From Rhodobacter sp. (GTDB taxonomy: Bacteria; Pseudomonadota; Alphaproteobacteria; Rhodobacterales; Rhodobacteraceae): a stretch of 64,000 nt of DNA. Positions 1 to 9,228 of this stretch are shown here, one piece after another (position 1 is the stretch's first letter; the number at the start of each line of letters is the position of its first letter). The DNA is taken from NCBI GenBank assembly GCA_020250175.1, contig JADCEN010000033.1, forward strand, positions 100,089 through 164,088, in the 5' to 3' direction. Below the pieces are notes generated by a model that was not told the DNA's origin, did no database searches, and saw only the letters and a list, made by a program, of their open reading frames with translations. Both the position numbers and the translations under genes were made by a program.

Positions 1-229
1 GAACCGCGGCAGCCGTGGAGACGTGAATTTCCCGAGAGCCTGGTTGACCAGGTGGGCGCCAGATACCAGGACCAGGATCCTGACAGAGCCAGCTCCCTCG
101 GAAGTGCTTATCGGCCACTGGAAAAGAGCCTCGCACGAGAGGGGCAGAACCCGCCGCCTTCAGACATAGGCTGGTGCCGGGGCTTGTGCAAGGCTTGCGC
201 CACGTTCCCTTTCCGTTCATATCTGTCCC
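1..229. other. Gene-free leader, possible structured RNA (partial)
   Basis: No convincing reading frame fills this stretch. It contains nested complementary segments: a CCTGG/CCAGG hairpin, and an outer arm CCCGAGAGCCTGG that can pair with CCAGCTCCCTCGG about 45 bases later. This suggests a folded RNA whose 5' end lies left of the window. 6S RNA is one possibility because of the long-rod pairing and a GC-rich CCCGCCGCC segment near the end. I see no SRP RNA core, no tmRNA tag reading frame and no recognisable RNase P core. The identity is a guess; only the pairing is seen. Confidence 0.25.
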
Positions 230-706
230 ATGACCCTGCCCGCCCCCCAGGACATGCGCCGCCCGATGCCCGGCCAGCTTCTGGCACGCGGGGTCAGCCG
301 CCATCTGCTGGGCCATGATTTCGTGACGCTGGAAGAGGTGGTGCCAGCGCCGGGGCTGCGGGTTGATGTGATGGGCCTGGGTCCCAGGGGCGAAATCTGG
401 GTTGTGGAATGCAAGTCGGGCCGTGCCGATTTCATGACCGACCGCAAATGGCAGGGCTATCTTGACTGGTGCGACCGGTTCTTCTGGGCGGTGGATGCCG
501 GTTTTCCCACCGATCTGCTGCCGCAGGGCACCGGGCTTATACTGGCCGATGGCTATGGGGCCGAAATCCTGCGCATGGGGCCGGAAATGCCGCTGGCGGC
601 GGCGCGGCGCAAGGCGATGGTGCAGAAATTCGCCCGCCAGGCTGCCCTGCGCCTGCAGGCGCTGCGCGACCCCGGTCTGTCGGGCCTTGCGCCTCGGGGC
701 CTTTAG
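230..706 (+). CDS. mmcB: MmcB-family DNA repair protein
   Basis: The product is a 158-residue cytosolic protein of the MmcB family (Pfam DUF/PF06319), which has a PD-(D/E)XK nuclease-like fold. In Caulobacter the family belongs to the SOS/mitomycin C response. The diagnostic stretch is visible at about residues 45-75: RVDVMGLGPRGEIWVVECKS, followed by DF and a KWQGYLDWCDRF segment, where the E-x-K pair matches a nuclease core. The length is normal for the family. It stands alone, with no operon partner in the window and a 200-base gap before ridA. No LexA box could be identified with confidence upstream. The family call is strong; the biochemical activity is inferred. Confidence 0.85.
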   Translation: MTLPAPQDMRRPMPGQLLARGVSRHLLGHDFVTLEEVVPAPGLRVDVMGLGPRGEIWVVECKSGRADFMTDRKWQGYLDWCDRFFWAVDAGFPTDLLPQGTGLILADGYGAEILRMGPEMPLAAARRKAMVQKFARQAALRLQALRDPGLSGLAPRGL

Positions 707-906
707 CCGACAGTGCCCGCCTGACCTTCCCCTTGACGGCACGCCTGCGAAAGGCGGCCCCGGGATCAATCCTGCTTTGTCCCTGAAAGAACAGCTATCG
801 CCTGGCGGTGCGATCCGCCAAATCGGCAGGCCGTGCGGGGTGACCGCTTTTCCTGACAGCGATTCGACGTTACGCAGGGACCGCCAGCAAAAGCAAAGGA
901 ACCTTC

Positions 907-1257
907 ATGTCCACAATCACCCGACTCAAGCCCGGCCCGCGCATGTCCGAAGCGGTGGTCCATAACGGCATCGTCTATCTGGCCGGTCAGGTCGGCAGCC
1001 CCGGCGACAGCGTGCCGCAGCAGACACGCGCCATTCTGGCGGAAATCGATGCCCTGCTGGCCCTGGCGGGCAGTGACAAGACCCGCATCCTGAAGGCGCA
1101 GATCTGGCTTGCGGATATTGCCGACTTTGCCGAAATGAACGCGGTGTGGGATGCCTGGGTGCCGCAGGGCCATACCCCGGCCCGCGCCACCGGCGAGGCG
1201 AAACTGGCAACACCGGACTACAAGGTGGAAATCATCGTCACTGCCGCCGTGGCCTGA
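907..1257 (+). CDS. RidA-family reactive intermediate deaminase-like protein
   Basis: This 116-residue protein belongs to the YjgF/YER057c/UK114 (RidA) superfamily. These are small trimeric cytosolic proteins that typically hydrolyse reactive enamine/imine intermediates released by PLP enzymes. Family features visible are the GIVYLAGQVG segment near residue 20, the Q-Q-T-R-A-I-L-A-E-I-D helix, and the closing PDYKVEIIVTAAVA strand. The usual catalytic Arg region near the C-terminal half is represented by GHTPARATGEAKL. The ATG follows an AAAGGAACC ribosome-binding site. It belongs to the subgroup often annotated only as RidA family, so the physiological substrate is unknown. A strong hairpin follows the gene. 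Confidence 0.88.
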   Translation: MSTITRLKPGPRMSEAVVHNGIVYLAGQVGSPGDSVPQQTRAILAEIDALLALAGSDKTRILKAQIWLADIADFAEMNAVWDAWVPQGHTPARATGEAKLATPDYKVEIIVTAAVA

Positions 1258-1265
1258 GCCGCAGA

Positions 1266-1288
1266 GCGGGGGGTTTTCCACCCCCCGC
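1266..1288. terminator. Bidirectional hairpin between ridA and pgi
   Basis: A perfect nine-base stem, GCGGGGGGT / ACCCCCCGC, with a TTTCC loop lies between the convergent ridA and pgi genes. It can end transcription from either side, although the uridine run is poor. It is followed by a CCCCCGGAGGATATTTG stretch, a motif that from memory recurs after genes in many Rhodobacteraceae. Confidence 0.6.
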
Positions 1289-1320
1289 ACCCCCCGGAGG
1301 ATATTTGCGAACAGATAATC

Positions 1321-2919
1321 TCAGGCGGTCAGCCAGGCGACCAGAGCGCGCGTGGACCCATCCTTGCCATCAGCGCTGTCGCGCCCTTCCAGGATCGGCT
1401 GCAGCGCCAGGGCCAGCTCCTTGCCCAGTTCCACCCCCCATTGGTCAAAGCTGTTGATGCCCAGGATCACCCCTTCGACAAAGACCCGGTGTTCATACAG
1501 CGCGATGATCCGGCCCAGCGTGAAGGGATCAAGCCGGGCATAGGCCAGCGTGGTTGACGGGCGGTTGCCCGGAAAGACGCGGTGGCGCGCCTGCCGGTCC
1601 AGTTCGGCCCCTGCAAGCCCCTTGCGCGCCAGCATCGCCCGCGCCTCGTCCAGGCTGCGGCCGCGCAGCAAGGCTTCGGACTGGGCCAGGCAATTGGCGA
1701 CCAGCAGCAGGTGCTGATGTGCCAGATCCGGCTCGTGCCCCGTCTTCGCCAGCAGGAATTCGCAGGGAATCACGCGGGTGCCCTGATGGATCATCTGATA
1801 GAAGGCGTGCTGGCCGTTCGTGCCCGGCTCTCCCCAAACCACGGGGCCGGAATTGACCGGCAGGTCGCCGCCGTCCATGCTCACGCGCTTGCCGTTGCTT
1901 TCCATCTCCAGCTGCTGCAGATAGGCGGGCAGCCGGCTGAGGCGCTGGTCATAGGGCAGCACCGCCCGTGTGGCATGGCCGCAGCCCTGATTGTGCCAGA
2001 TGCCGACCAGCGCCAGCAGCACCGGCAGATTCTGCGCAAAGGGCGCGTCGCGAAAGTGCCGGTCCATCGCAGCCCCGCCCGCAAGGAAGCGGTCGAAGTT
2101 TTCCGGCCCCACCGCCAGCATCAGCGGCAGCCCAATCGGCCCCCAAAGCGAATAGCGCCCGCCGACCCAATCCTCAAACCCGAATACGCGGGCCGCGTCG
2201 ATGCCGAAGGCCGCCGTCCGGTCTGCCGCTGTCGAGACGGCCGCGAACTGCGCCGCCGGATCGGCAACGCGCCGCGCCATCCAGGCCTTGGCGGTTTGCG
2301 CATTGGTCATGGTCTCGATCGTGGTGAAGGTCTTGGAGGCCACGATCACCAGGGTTGTTTCCGGGTTCAGCCGCGCCAGCACGTCATGCACATGCGCGCC
2401 GTCGATGTTCGAGACGAAATGACAGCGCGGCCCGTCGGCAAAGGGGGCCAGCGCCAGCACCGCCATCGCCGGGCCAAGGTCTGATCCGCCGATGCCGATA
2501 TTGACCACATCGGTGATCGCCCCGCCCTGGCCCTGAAAGCGGCCGTCGCGCAGATCACGCGCAAAGGCCTGCATCCGCGCATGGGTGGCGCGGACGGGAC
2601 CCATCACATCGGCCCCGTCCAGGATCACCGGATCGGCCAGATTGCGCAGCGCGGTATGCAGCACCGCGCGGCCTTCGGTTTCGTTGATCCGCGCGCCAGC
2701 AAACATCGCGTCGCGCCTGGCGGCAACATCGGCGTCTGACGCGATTTCCAGAAGCAGATCAAGCGTTTCGTGGTCGATGTTCGTCTTGGAATAGTCAAAC
2801 AGCATATCGTCCAGACGCGCCGAAAACTCTGCCGCCCGCCCGACGTCGAACAGATCAAGGATGCGGCGGCCCTGTACGGCTGCGGCCTTGTCCGTCAGGC
2901 GTTTCCACTGCGATTTCAT
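1321..2919 (-). CDS. pgi: Glucose-6-phosphate isomerase
   Basis: The product interconverts glucose-6-phosphate and fructose-6-phosphate in the cytosol. At 532 residues it has the length of the large bacterial PGI family. Signature segments are present: [16 protein letters not shown] in the N-terminal SIS domain, [20 protein letters not shown] in the centre (with the catalytic Glu), and [14 protein letters not shown] near the C-terminus with the conserved Gln/Lys. It is the third gene of a minus-strand operon zwf-pgl-pgi, with only three bases between pgl and pgi. Grouping it with the oxidative branch suggests cycling of hexose phosphates through the Entner-Doudoroff or pentose phosphate route. 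This is family knowledge combined with context. Confidence 0.97.
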   Translation of the reverse strand: MKSQWKRLTDKAAAVQGRRILDLFDVGRAAEFSARLDDMLFDYSKTNIDHETLDLLLEIASDADVAARRDAMFAGARINETEGRAVLHTALRNLADPVILDGADVMGPVRATHARMQAFARDLRDGRFQGQGGAITDVVNIGIGGSDLGPAMAVLALAPFADGPRCHFVSNIDGAHVHDVLARLNPETTLVIVASKTFTTIETMTNAQTAKAWMARRVADPAAQFAAVSTAADRTAAFGIDAARVFGFEDWVGGRYSLWGPIGLPLMLAVGPENFDRFLAGGAAMDRHFRDAPFAQNLPVLLALVGIWHNQGCGHATRAVLPYDQRLSRLPAYLQQLEMESNGKRVSMDGGDLPVNSGPVVWGEPGTNGQHAFYQMIHQGTRVIPCEFLLAKTGHEPDLAHQHLLLVANCLAQSEALLRGRSLDEARAMLARKGLAGAELDRQARHRVFPGNRPSTTLAYARLDPFTLGRIIALYEHRVFVEGVILGINSFDQWGVELGKELALALQPILEGRDSADGKDGSTRALVAWLTA

Positions 2920-2922
2920 CTG

Positions 2923-3594
2923 TCACTCCGCCCAATGAACCGTTGCATGTGCCAGCACCGCCCGGACCGGTGCCTGGGCCGGGGTCAGCCCCTGTGCCCG
3001 GTCGAGTGCCGCGCGCTTTTCCGGCCCTGTGATCAGGATATGGGTCGTCATCGCCCCTTTCAGCACCGGCGCTGTCAGCGTGATGCGCGGCTCTGCGGCG
3101 GCACCGGCGCGCAGCGCCATCAGGATCGGGGCCTGATCCGACAGCGCCTCGGCCAGACGGTCGGCACCCGCAAACAGTGAGGCCGTGTGCATGTCGGCCC
3201 CCATCCCCAGCAGCAGGACCGAAATCGGGAGATGCGGTGCGATGCCCGCCGCAAGCGCGTCCAGACGGTCTTCGGGCCGGTCCGCTTCAGCATAAAGCGG
3301 CACAAGCCGGGCCGCGGCAGCACGCCCCACCAGAAGGCGTTCGCGCAGAAGGCGCGTGTTTGATCGCGGGCTGTCGCCGGGAACCCAGCGTTCATCGTTC
3401 GGAAAGACGGCGACATTGGCCCAGTCCAGATCGACGCCCGACAATATGTCAAAGACCGGCCCCGGCGTGGTGCCACCGGGCACGCACAGGCTGGCGTGCC
3501 TGTCGCGCCGCAGAAAACCGCCCAGATCGCCCGTGATGGCATTGGCCAGCGACAGCATCAACAGGTCACGATCCGGATATTCGATGAATTTCAT
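2923..3594 (-). CDS. pgl: 6-phosphogluconolactonase
   Basis: This 223-residue enzyme hydrolyses 6-phosphogluconolactone to 6-phosphogluconate, the step after glucose-6-phosphate dehydrogenase. It resembles the glucosamine-6-phosphate isomerase/lactonase fold. Visible family segments are LCVPGGTTPGPVFDIL near residue 40, NDERWVPGDSPRSN near residue 65, and LLLGMGADMHTASLFAGA near residue 130, which holds the GMG..xHTASLFP-like active-site loop. Its ATG overlaps the zwf stop by four bases (ATGA), so translation is likely coupled. It lies between zwf and pgi, as usual in Rhodobacteraceae. The sequence shows no anomaly. Confidence 0.96.
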   Translation of the reverse strand: MKFIEYPDRDLLMLSLANAITGDLGGFLRRDRHASLCVPGGTTPGPVFDILSGVDLDWANVAVFPNDERWVPGDSPRSNTRLLRERLLVGRAAAARLVPLYAEADRPEDRLDALAAGIAPHLPISVLLLGMGADMHTASLFAGADRLAEALSDQAPILMALRAGAAAEPRITLTAPVLKGAMTTHILITGPEKRAALDRAQGLTPAQAPVRAVLAHATVHWAE

Positions 3595-5045
3595 TCCTTG
3601 ATCTCGCGCCAGCGCCGCCCGTCGCGGTGCAAAAGCATCAAGGCGTCTTCGGGGCCGGATGTGCCGGGATCATAGGGTTTGGGGCGGCGGCCCGCAGCCT
3701 CCCATCCGGCGATGATCGGGTCGGTCCAGGCCCAGGCCGCCTCTACCTCATCCCCGCGCATGAACAGGGTCTGGTTGCCGCGGATCACATCCATGATCAG
3801 CCGCTCATAGGCATCGGGAATATCGGCCCCCTCGGCCCCCAGCGCCTCGGCAAAGGACATGTCCAGCGGCACCTGGACCAGACGCATGCCGCCGGGCCCC
3901 GGTTCCTTGATCATGACCATCAGGTTCATGCCCTCGTTCGGCTGCAGCCGGATCACCAGCACATTCTCGCGCCAGCCGGGGGCATCATCAAAGATCGAAT
4001 GCGGCGGCTCGCGGAAGGTGATGGCAATCTCGCTGGCGCGCGCGCGCAGCTTCTTGCCGGTACGCAGGTAAAAGGGTGTGCCCTTCCAGCGCCAGTTGGA
4101 AATGCCCACCTTCAGCGCAACATAGCTTTCGGTCAGCGAGTCCGGATTTTCGGCATCGGTCAGATAATCGGGTTGCCCGTTTGCGGCACTGTATTGTCCC
4201 CGCACGATCTGGTCCTGGGCCACCGGATCCAGCGCGCGGATCACCTTCAGCTTTTCGTCCCGCACCGCGTTGGGGTCGAAATGATAGGGCGGCTCCATCG
4301 CGATCAGGCACAGAAGCTGCATCATGTGGTTCTGCACCATGTCGCGCATCGCACCGGATTTGTCATAATAGCTGCCGCGCCCGCCCACGCCCACGGTTTC
4401 GGCCACCGTGATCTGCACATGGTCGATGTGCTGGGCGTTCCACAGCGGTTCGAACAGGATATTGGCAAAGCGCACCGCCATCAGGTTCTGTACCGTTTCC
4501 TTGCCCAGGTAATGGTCGATGCGGTAAATCTGGCGTTCGGCAAAATGCGCGGCCAGCGTGGCGTTCAGCGCCCTGGCCGATGCCAGATCGCGCCCGAAGG
4601 GCTTTTCCACCACGATGCGGCTGTCGTCATTGGCAATGCCATGCTGGTGCAGGCGTTCCGCAAGGTCGCCGAACAGCGAAGGTGCGACCGAGAAGTAGAA
4701 GGCACCGATCATGCCCGGGCGCATTTCTGCCTTGAGCTGCGCCCAGCCGCCGGTTCCCGTGGCGTCAATCGGGACATAGCCGATGCGCCCGAGAAACCCG
4801 TCGATCCTTGCGGCGTCGCGCTTGTCGGGGCTGACAAATTCCTCGATGGCGGACCGGACCTGCGCCCGGAACTCGGCCGGTGTCATGGCAGAGCGGGCGG
4901 CACCGATGATCCGGCTGTCGACCGGCACCTGGCCTGCCCAGAACCGGCGGTACAGGCCGGGGAAAATCTTGCGCCGGGCAAGGTCGCCCGTGGCCCCGAA
5001 GATGACAAGGTCGAAGGTATCGACCGGGATGACGCGCGATACCAT
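3591..5045 (-). CDS. zwf: Glucose-6-phosphate 1-dehydrogenase
   Basis: This enzyme oxidises glucose-6-phosphate to the lactone with NAD(P)+, feeding the Entner-Doudoroff and oxidative pentose phosphate routes. The ORF track start is too far upstream. The ATG at 5045 gives 484 residues, is preceded by a GGTGGAG ribosome-binding site, and leads directly into the nucleotide-binding motif FGATGDLARR at residues 16-25. The substrate-binding signature RIDHYLGKETVQN is present near residue 175, as is the KPFGRDLASA segment. It is the first gene of the zwf-pgl-pgi operon. Cofactor preference cannot be read from the sequence. Confidence 0.97.
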   Translation of the reverse strand: MVSRVIPVDTFDLVIFGATGDLARRKIFPGLYRRFWAGQVPVDSRIIGAARSAMTPAEFRAQVRSAIEEFVSPDKRDAARIDGFLGRIGYVPIDATGTGGWAQLKAEMRPGMIGAFYFSVAPSLFGDLAERLHQHGIANDDSRIVVEKPFGRDLASARALNATLAAHFAERQIYRIDHYLGKETVQNLMAVRFANILFEPLWNAQHIDHVQITVAETVGVGGRGSYYDKSGAMRDMVQNHMMQLLCLIAMEPPYHFDPNAVRDEKLKVIRALDPVAQDQIVRGQYSAANGQPDYLTDAENPDSLTESYVALKVGISNWRWKGTPFYLRTGKKLRARASEIAITFREPPHSIFDDAPGWRENVLVIRLQPNEGMNLMVMIKEPGPGGMRLVQVPLDMSFAEALGAEGADIPDAYERLIMDVIRGNQTLFMRGDEVEAAWAWTDPIIAGWEAAGRRPKPYDPGTSGPEDALMLLHRDGRRWREIKE

Positions 5046-5167
5046 GTGATCTCCACCGGATGGGTGCCCTGACCGGGCTGATAGCGCTGACGCGGGGGGT
5101 CTAGCGGCAGGGCGGACAGAAGTCCAGCGTCGCCGGGGCAGGGAACAGGGCCGATCAGGCTGGCCCG

Positions 5168-5875
5168 TCAGCGCTCGTCCAGCGGGCACCAGTCGGCATG
5201 GGTCAGGCCCGGCTCTGCCGCAAGCAGGGCGACTGCACTCAGCAGGGCCTGTTCCGCGCCCCTGTCGCCTTCGGCCAGCGCCACAAGTTCGATGCCCGTT
5301 CCATCCGGCGCGGCATGGCTGTCAAGCGCATTCAGCCGCAGGCCACCCTGCGCAAGGGTGCGGATCAGCAGCGCGCGCAAATCGCCTTCCCGGTCTGGGC
5401 GGCAGACCAGCGCAACGCGGTACCGTCGCGGCGACGGGCCGGGCAGCACGGAACCGTCAACCCAGTTGACCAGCGGCCGCAGGACCAGGTTGATGACGAT
5501 GACGACGGCCGTCAGCAGCGCCGCCAGTGGCAGGGCCCCCGCGCCGGTCAACATGCCCACTGCCGCCGAACACCACAGCGTCGCTGCCGTGTTCAGCCCG
5601 TGCACGGTGAACCCGTCGCGAAAGATCAGCCCGGCCCCCAGAAAACCGATGCCCGAGACGATCTGGGCCGCGACCCGCGTCGGGCTGCTGTCGGCGGGGT
5701 ACAGGGCCGAGAAGATCACGAAGCTGGCGGCCCCCAGCGCCACAAGCGCATTGGTCCGCACACCCGCCATGCGGTTGCGGGCCTGCCGCTCGGTCCCGAT
5801 GACGGCCCCGCACAGCGTGGCAAAGCCCATCTGCAGGGCAGCGGCGTCCAGGGTTGTGGCAAGGTCAGCGTTCAT
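5168..5875 (-). CDS. MgtC/SapB-family membrane protein
   Basis: A 235-residue inner-membrane protein of the MgtC/SapB family. The N-terminal part has about four to five hydrophobic helices. It contains the hallmark GAVIGTERQARNRMAGVRTNALVALGAA segment, shown here only in part, and the IVSGIGFLGAGLIFRDG loop. The C-terminal third is a soluble ACT-like domain of about 85 residues. The family is linked to low-magnesium adaptation and regulation of the F-type ATPase in some bacteria; the role here is unknown. I chose the ATG at 5875 (MNADLATT) because the longer ORF adds an unrelated leader. No magnesium-sensing riboswitch was recognised upstream. Confidence 0.88.
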   Translation of the reverse strand: MNADLATTLDAAALQMGFATLCGAVIGTERQARNRMAGVRTNALVALGAASFVIFSALYPADSSPTRVAAQIVSGIGFLGAGLIFRDGFTVHGLNTAATLWCSAAVGMLTGAGALPLAALLTAVVIVINLVLRPLVNWVDGSVLPGPSPRRYRVALVCRPDREGDLRALLIRTLAQGGLRLNALDSHAAPDGTGIELVALAEGDRGAEQALLSAVALLAAEPGLTHADWCPLDER

Positions 5876-6120
5876 AGGTCTTGGCCCAACGGTTACTGCT
5901 GTGATCGGACAGGCTGCAGGCAAGCCGAACAAAAGCAAGGATGATCTTGCCGGGCAGGTATCGCCGCAGTCTTGCAAGAGTCAAACGGTTGGCGCAGGAT
6001 CGGCCCTTGCGGCCACGCGCGCCGAAGAGACGGCGGGCATGACCAAGGCTATATGGACAGGGCCACCCTCCCATGCTGGCGCTTGGCGGTTGGTCTATGG
6101 GAATTGGTCAGACTGTGACA

Positions 6121-7050
6121 ATGCTGTGGGGGCAGGTCCGTTGCGCGTGTTGTACCGCCCGGCACGTGATCGCCTGCTGTATCATTTGTCTGGCGCTATC
6201 GGCCTGCAACCGGCTCGGGTTTGTTATTGATGCAGTCCGTGATCCGGCAGCGCGCGAAGTTGTGGTCACAAACGACGGAACTTACAGCCTTTATTCAATA
6301 ACCACAGGGCCGCCCACCCACGCAGGACCTGACAGGGTGTTGTATTTCATCGGGGGGTCAGGTTGCGCCTCACTTTCGGTCTATCTGACCTATTACTTTC
6401 GCGGCTTTCCGGGTGGATACAAGGTTTACGCCCTCGAAAAGGAAGGCGTATCGCCTGGCGGGTTCGGATTCGGCTGTTCTGCGGAATTCTGGAACAGCTA
6501 TACCCTTGACCGGATGACAGAACGTAATCTTGAGATGCTGCAGATTGTCATGGACAGACATGGTGCAGCGCTTGCGGGGATTATTGGCACATCTGAAGGC
6601 GGGCCGATTGCAATCAAGCTGGCGGCCAGCCAGCCGGACATCCCGCGCCTTGCCGTGATCGCTGCCGGCGGCATGACGATGCGCGAAGCGCTGACCATCC
6701 TTGCCCGCAGGCGCAATCAGGAAAGCGACCTGAACACCCTGCTGACACAAATCGATCAGGACCCTCTGGCAACGGATCGGTTCGTTCTTGGAATGACGCA
6801 TGCCTATTGGACGTCCGTTCTGGACGACGACCCAACCCCGGATCTGAAAGCGCTGCGGGGGCCGGTTATTGTCGTGATCGGCGCGCAGGATCAGAATGTG
6901 CCCGTCGACTCCGCCCGGAAAGCCGCCGCCGTTCTCAGGCACGGCAAGCTGTGGGAGGTGGAGGGAGCGGACCACCTATTCGACAGCCCGACGGGAAACC
7001 GCCGGGCCGAGGTTATGCAGGCCGTCGGAGAGTTCTTCAATGCGGAGTAA
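6121..7050 (+). CDS. Putative lipoprotein alpha/beta hydrolase
   Basis: This encodes an exported alpha/beta-hydrolase-fold protein of about 309 residues. With the ATG at 6121, a signal peptide ends in the lipobox LALSAC, with the lipidated Cys at position 29. ATGs at 6073 and 6097 would lengthen it, and no ribosome-binding site decides clearly. A catalytic triad is visible: Ser158 in GTSEGGP, an Asp in GAQDQNVP, and His in GADHLFD. An early GGSGCAS loop could form the oxyanion hole. Cys pairs suggest a periplasmic or outer-membrane location. No substrate can be named. Codon use and GC are lower than in neighbouring genes, which hints at accessory status. It has no operon partner. Confidence 0.75.
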   Translation: MLWGQVRCACCTARHVIACCIICLALSACNRLGFVIDAVRDPAAREVVVTNDGTYSLYSITTGPPTHAGPDRVLYFIGGSGCASLSVYLTYYFRGFPGGYKVYALEKEGVSPGGFGFGCSAEFWNSYTLDRMTERNLEMLQIVMDRHGAALAGIIGTSEGGPIAIKLAASQPDIPRLAVIAAGGMTMREALTILARRRNQESDLNTLLTQIDQDPLATDRFVLGMTHAYWTSVLDDDPTPDLKALRGPVIVVIGAQDQNVPVDSARKAAAVLRHGKLWEVEGADHLFDSPTGNRRAEVMQAVGEFFNAE

Positions 7051-7066
7051 CGTCAGGACACGCCCC

Positions 7067-7651
7067 TTACGCCTCCAGTTCGGCGTCCCAGTACAGGTAA
7101 TCAAGCCAGCTGTCGTGCAGGTGGTTGGGCGGAAAGCGGCGGCCGTGGTTCTGCATCTCTTCCGCCGTCGGCTGGCGCGGCGGGCGCGACAGGCGCATGC
7201 CCGATTGCCGCAAGGTCTTGGACCCTTTGCGCAGGTTGCAGGGTGAACAGGCCGCAACCACATTGTCCCAGCTGGTGATGCCGCCGCGCGAGCGCGGCAG
7301 GACATGGTCAAAGGTCAGATCGCCCCTGGCCCCGCAATACTGGCAGCAGAACTGGTCGCGCAGAAAAAGATTGAAGCGCGTGAAGGCCACGCGCTTCTGG
7401 GGTTTCACATAGTCCTTGAGCACGACGACCGAGGGTATTCGGATTTCGGCCCGCTGACTTCGCACCACATGGTCGTATTCGGCGACAATCGACACACGAT
7501 CAAGGTAGGCCGCCTTCACGGCCTCCTGCCAGGGCCAGAGCGACAGCGGATAGTAGGACAGCGGGCGATAGTCCGCATTCAGCACAAGGGCCGGGTAATG
7601 CCGCAGCGCGGCCGGGTCGCGCACGAAGGTCGTCCTGAAATCGCCGTCCAT
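7067..7651 (-). CDS. HNH endonuclease family protein
   Basis: A 194-residue protein with a C-terminal HNH nuclease domain. Zinc-binding and catalytic elements are clear at about residues 107-145: FCCQYCGARGDLTFDHV, then PRSRGGITSWDNVVAACSPC with NLRKGSK. This gives two CxxC-type pairs, the catalytic His in FDHV and the Asn in WDNVV. The N-terminal half (LNADYRPLSYYPLS) is typical of a widely conserved bacterial subfamily found in many alphaproteobacterial chromosomes outside phages, so it is probably a resident housekeeping gene rather than a homing enzyme. Its biological target is not known. Confidence 0.9.
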   Translation of the reverse strand: MDGDFRTTFVRDPAALRHYPALVLNADYRPLSYYPLSLWPWQEAVKAAYLDRVSIVAEYDHVVRSQRAEIRIPSVVVLKDYVKPQKRVAFTRFNLFLRDQFCCQYCGARGDLTFDHVLPRSRGGITSWDNVVAACSPCNLRKGSKTLRQSGMRLSRPPRQPTAEEMQNHGRRFPPNHLHDSWLDYLYWDAELEA

Positions 7652-7830
7652 GATGCTGCTACTCCGCCGTCATCCCGCCTGCCTGCGGCCGCGCCGGGGC
7701 GTCATCGCCCGCTGCCGCGCGCCCGACTATATATGGCACAATCCCCCAAGCAAGCCCCGCGATGTATTGTGGTCAGGCGGGGGCTGCGCAGCCAAGGGCA
7801 TGACACGGAAAGATCACGGCAGGATGACGG

Positions 7831-8493
7831 TCAGCCCGGCAGGCGCGCCTTCAGAAAGCCCAGCGCCGCCGACAGCCCGTCGGGCGAGATGCTGTGGCCG
7901 GCATTCTCCATCACATGCCCGAAGGTTTCGAATCCCGCCCCGACCAGTGCCTGTCCGGCCAGTGCCATATCCTCGAACGGCACGACCGGGTCCTGATCGC
8001 CATGCAGCAGCAGCACGGGCGGGCGGACGCGGGTTTCGGCGGCCAGCCGCCCGGGCTCCAGCAGCCGCCCCGAAAAGGCAACCACGGCGGCAACCGGGCG
8101 GGCGCGGCGCGGGGCGACGTGCAGGCTTATCATCGAGCCTTGCGAAAACCCGACCAGCGCCATCGCCTGATCCGCCAGCCCTTCCTCGGCCAGGCGTGCA
8201 TCAAGGAAGGCATCCAGATCAGCGGTCGATGCCGCAAGGCCCTGGGCCGCCGCCTCGGGCGAGGATCCGTCCAGCCAGGGCACCGGGAACCACTGAAACC
8301 CGAACCGGTTGCTCAGGCATGGCTCGGGTGCGTCGGGCGCGACAAAGACGGTGTCGGGCAGATGCGGGGCCAGCGGTTCTGACAGACCCAGCAGATCCTC
8401 GCCGTTGGCCCCGTAGCCATGCACAAAGACCACCAGGCTTCGTGCCCGCCCCGACCGCGCCGCCTGCCGTCCGAAAATCAGTTCCCGCGTCAC
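7831..8493 (-). CDS. Alpha/beta hydrolase (YpfH/phospholipase-carboxylesterase type)
   Basis: This is a cytosolic esterase of about 220 residues in the phospholipase/carboxylesterase family. The ORF track gives an over-long frame. A GTG at 8493 overlaps the stop of the upstream glycosylase gene (GTGA) and places the first strand immediately (VVFVHGYGANGEDL). The catalytic triad is readable: Ser117 in GFSQGS, Asp168 in HGDQDPVVP, and His200 in NAGHSIS. It is translationally coupled to the AlkA-like gene, but no functional link is evident. The natural substrate is unknown; small-chain esters or lysophospholipids are typical for the family. Confidence 0.88.
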   Translation of the reverse strand: MTRELIFGRQAARSGRARSLVVFVHGYGANGEDLLGLSEPLAPHLPDTVFVAPDAPEPCLSNRFGFQWFPVPWLDGSSPEAAAQGLAASTADLDAFLDARLAEEGLADQAMALVGFSQGSMISLHVAPRRARPVAAVVAFSGRLLEPGRLAAETRVRPPVLLLHGDQDPVVPFEDMALAGQALVGAGFETFGHVMENAGHSISPDGLSAALGFLKARLPG

Positions 8494-9119
8494 CGGATAC
8501 CCTCCCGTTCCTTTGCCACACGGTAGTAAGCCCACAAAAGCCGCGCCGCAACGCCCCGCCAGGGCGACCAGTCTTCGGCGCGCCGGCGCAGGTCTTTTTC
8601 CGACGGGCGTCCGTCCAGCCCGAACAGCACCCGCGCCGCCTCCTGCAAGGCCAGATCGCCCGGCGCAAAGACATCCGCGCGGCCCAGCGAGAACATCGCA
8701 TAGATTTCGGCGGTCCACCGCCCGATGCCGGGCAGGGCCACCAGCGTTGCAATGACGGCATCATCGGGGGCGGTGCGCAGGGCCATGTAATCAAGGTCGG
8801 CCTGGGCCAAAGCCCGGACATAGCGCATCTTCTGGCGCGACAGCCCGCAGGCGCGCAGGTCATCATCGCCCGCCAGCGCCATCGGGGCCGCGTGCGTCAG
8901 ACCCGCCGCCGCCAGCCGGTGCCAGATCGCCGCCGCCGAAGCGACGCTGACCTGCTGGCTGACAATCGCGTCCAGCAGGGCGGCAAAGCCATCCTCTCGC
9001 CGCCGCAGCGGCAGCGTGCCGGTCCGCTCCAGCGCCCAAGCGAAGCGCGGCTCGCGCGCGGCCAGCCAGGCGGCCCCCTCGGCAACGCAATCTTGCGTCC
9101 TGATGATGCGTCCAACCAT
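8490..9119 (-). CDS. DNA-3-methyladenine glycosylase II-like (AlkA/HhH-GPD)
   Basis: A 209-residue base-excision repair glycosylase of the HhH-GPD superfamily. It contains the helix-hairpin-helix segment LPGIGRWTAEIYAMFSLGR at about residue 130 and the downstream catalytic Asp region DVFAPGDLALQEA. It is expected to remove alkylated purines from DNA. It lacks the N-terminal Ada-like extension and is close in length to minimal bacterial AlkA proteins. It is the first gene of a two-gene unit with the downstream esterase. I cannot see a C-terminal iron-sulfur motif, which separates it from Nth and MutY. Confidence 0.9.
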   Translation of the reverse strand: MVGRIIRTQDCVAEGAAWLAAREPRFAWALERTGTLPLRRREDGFAALLDAIVSQQVSVASAAAIWHRLAAAGLTHAAPMALAGDDDLRACGLSRQKMRYVRALAQADLDYMALRTAPDDAVIATLVALPGIGRWTAEIYAMFSLGRADVFAPGDLALQEAARVLFGLDGRPSEKDLRRRAEDWSPWRGVAARLLWAYYRVAKEREGIR

Positions 9120-9228
9120 GCGCCCCTTCCTCTGTCATGCCGCCTCTCGCCCGCCTTGGGGCCGAAGTCGTGGCCAAGGCGCGCTTTCGCGCTTGCAGGC
9201 TGCGGGCCTGCCGCACTACCCATGGTCC

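Noticed and set aside
6073-6120. Longer N-terminus of the lipoprotein hydrolase
   Set aside because: Starting at 6073 places 44 residues before the lipobox Cys, too long for a typical lipoprotein signal peptide.
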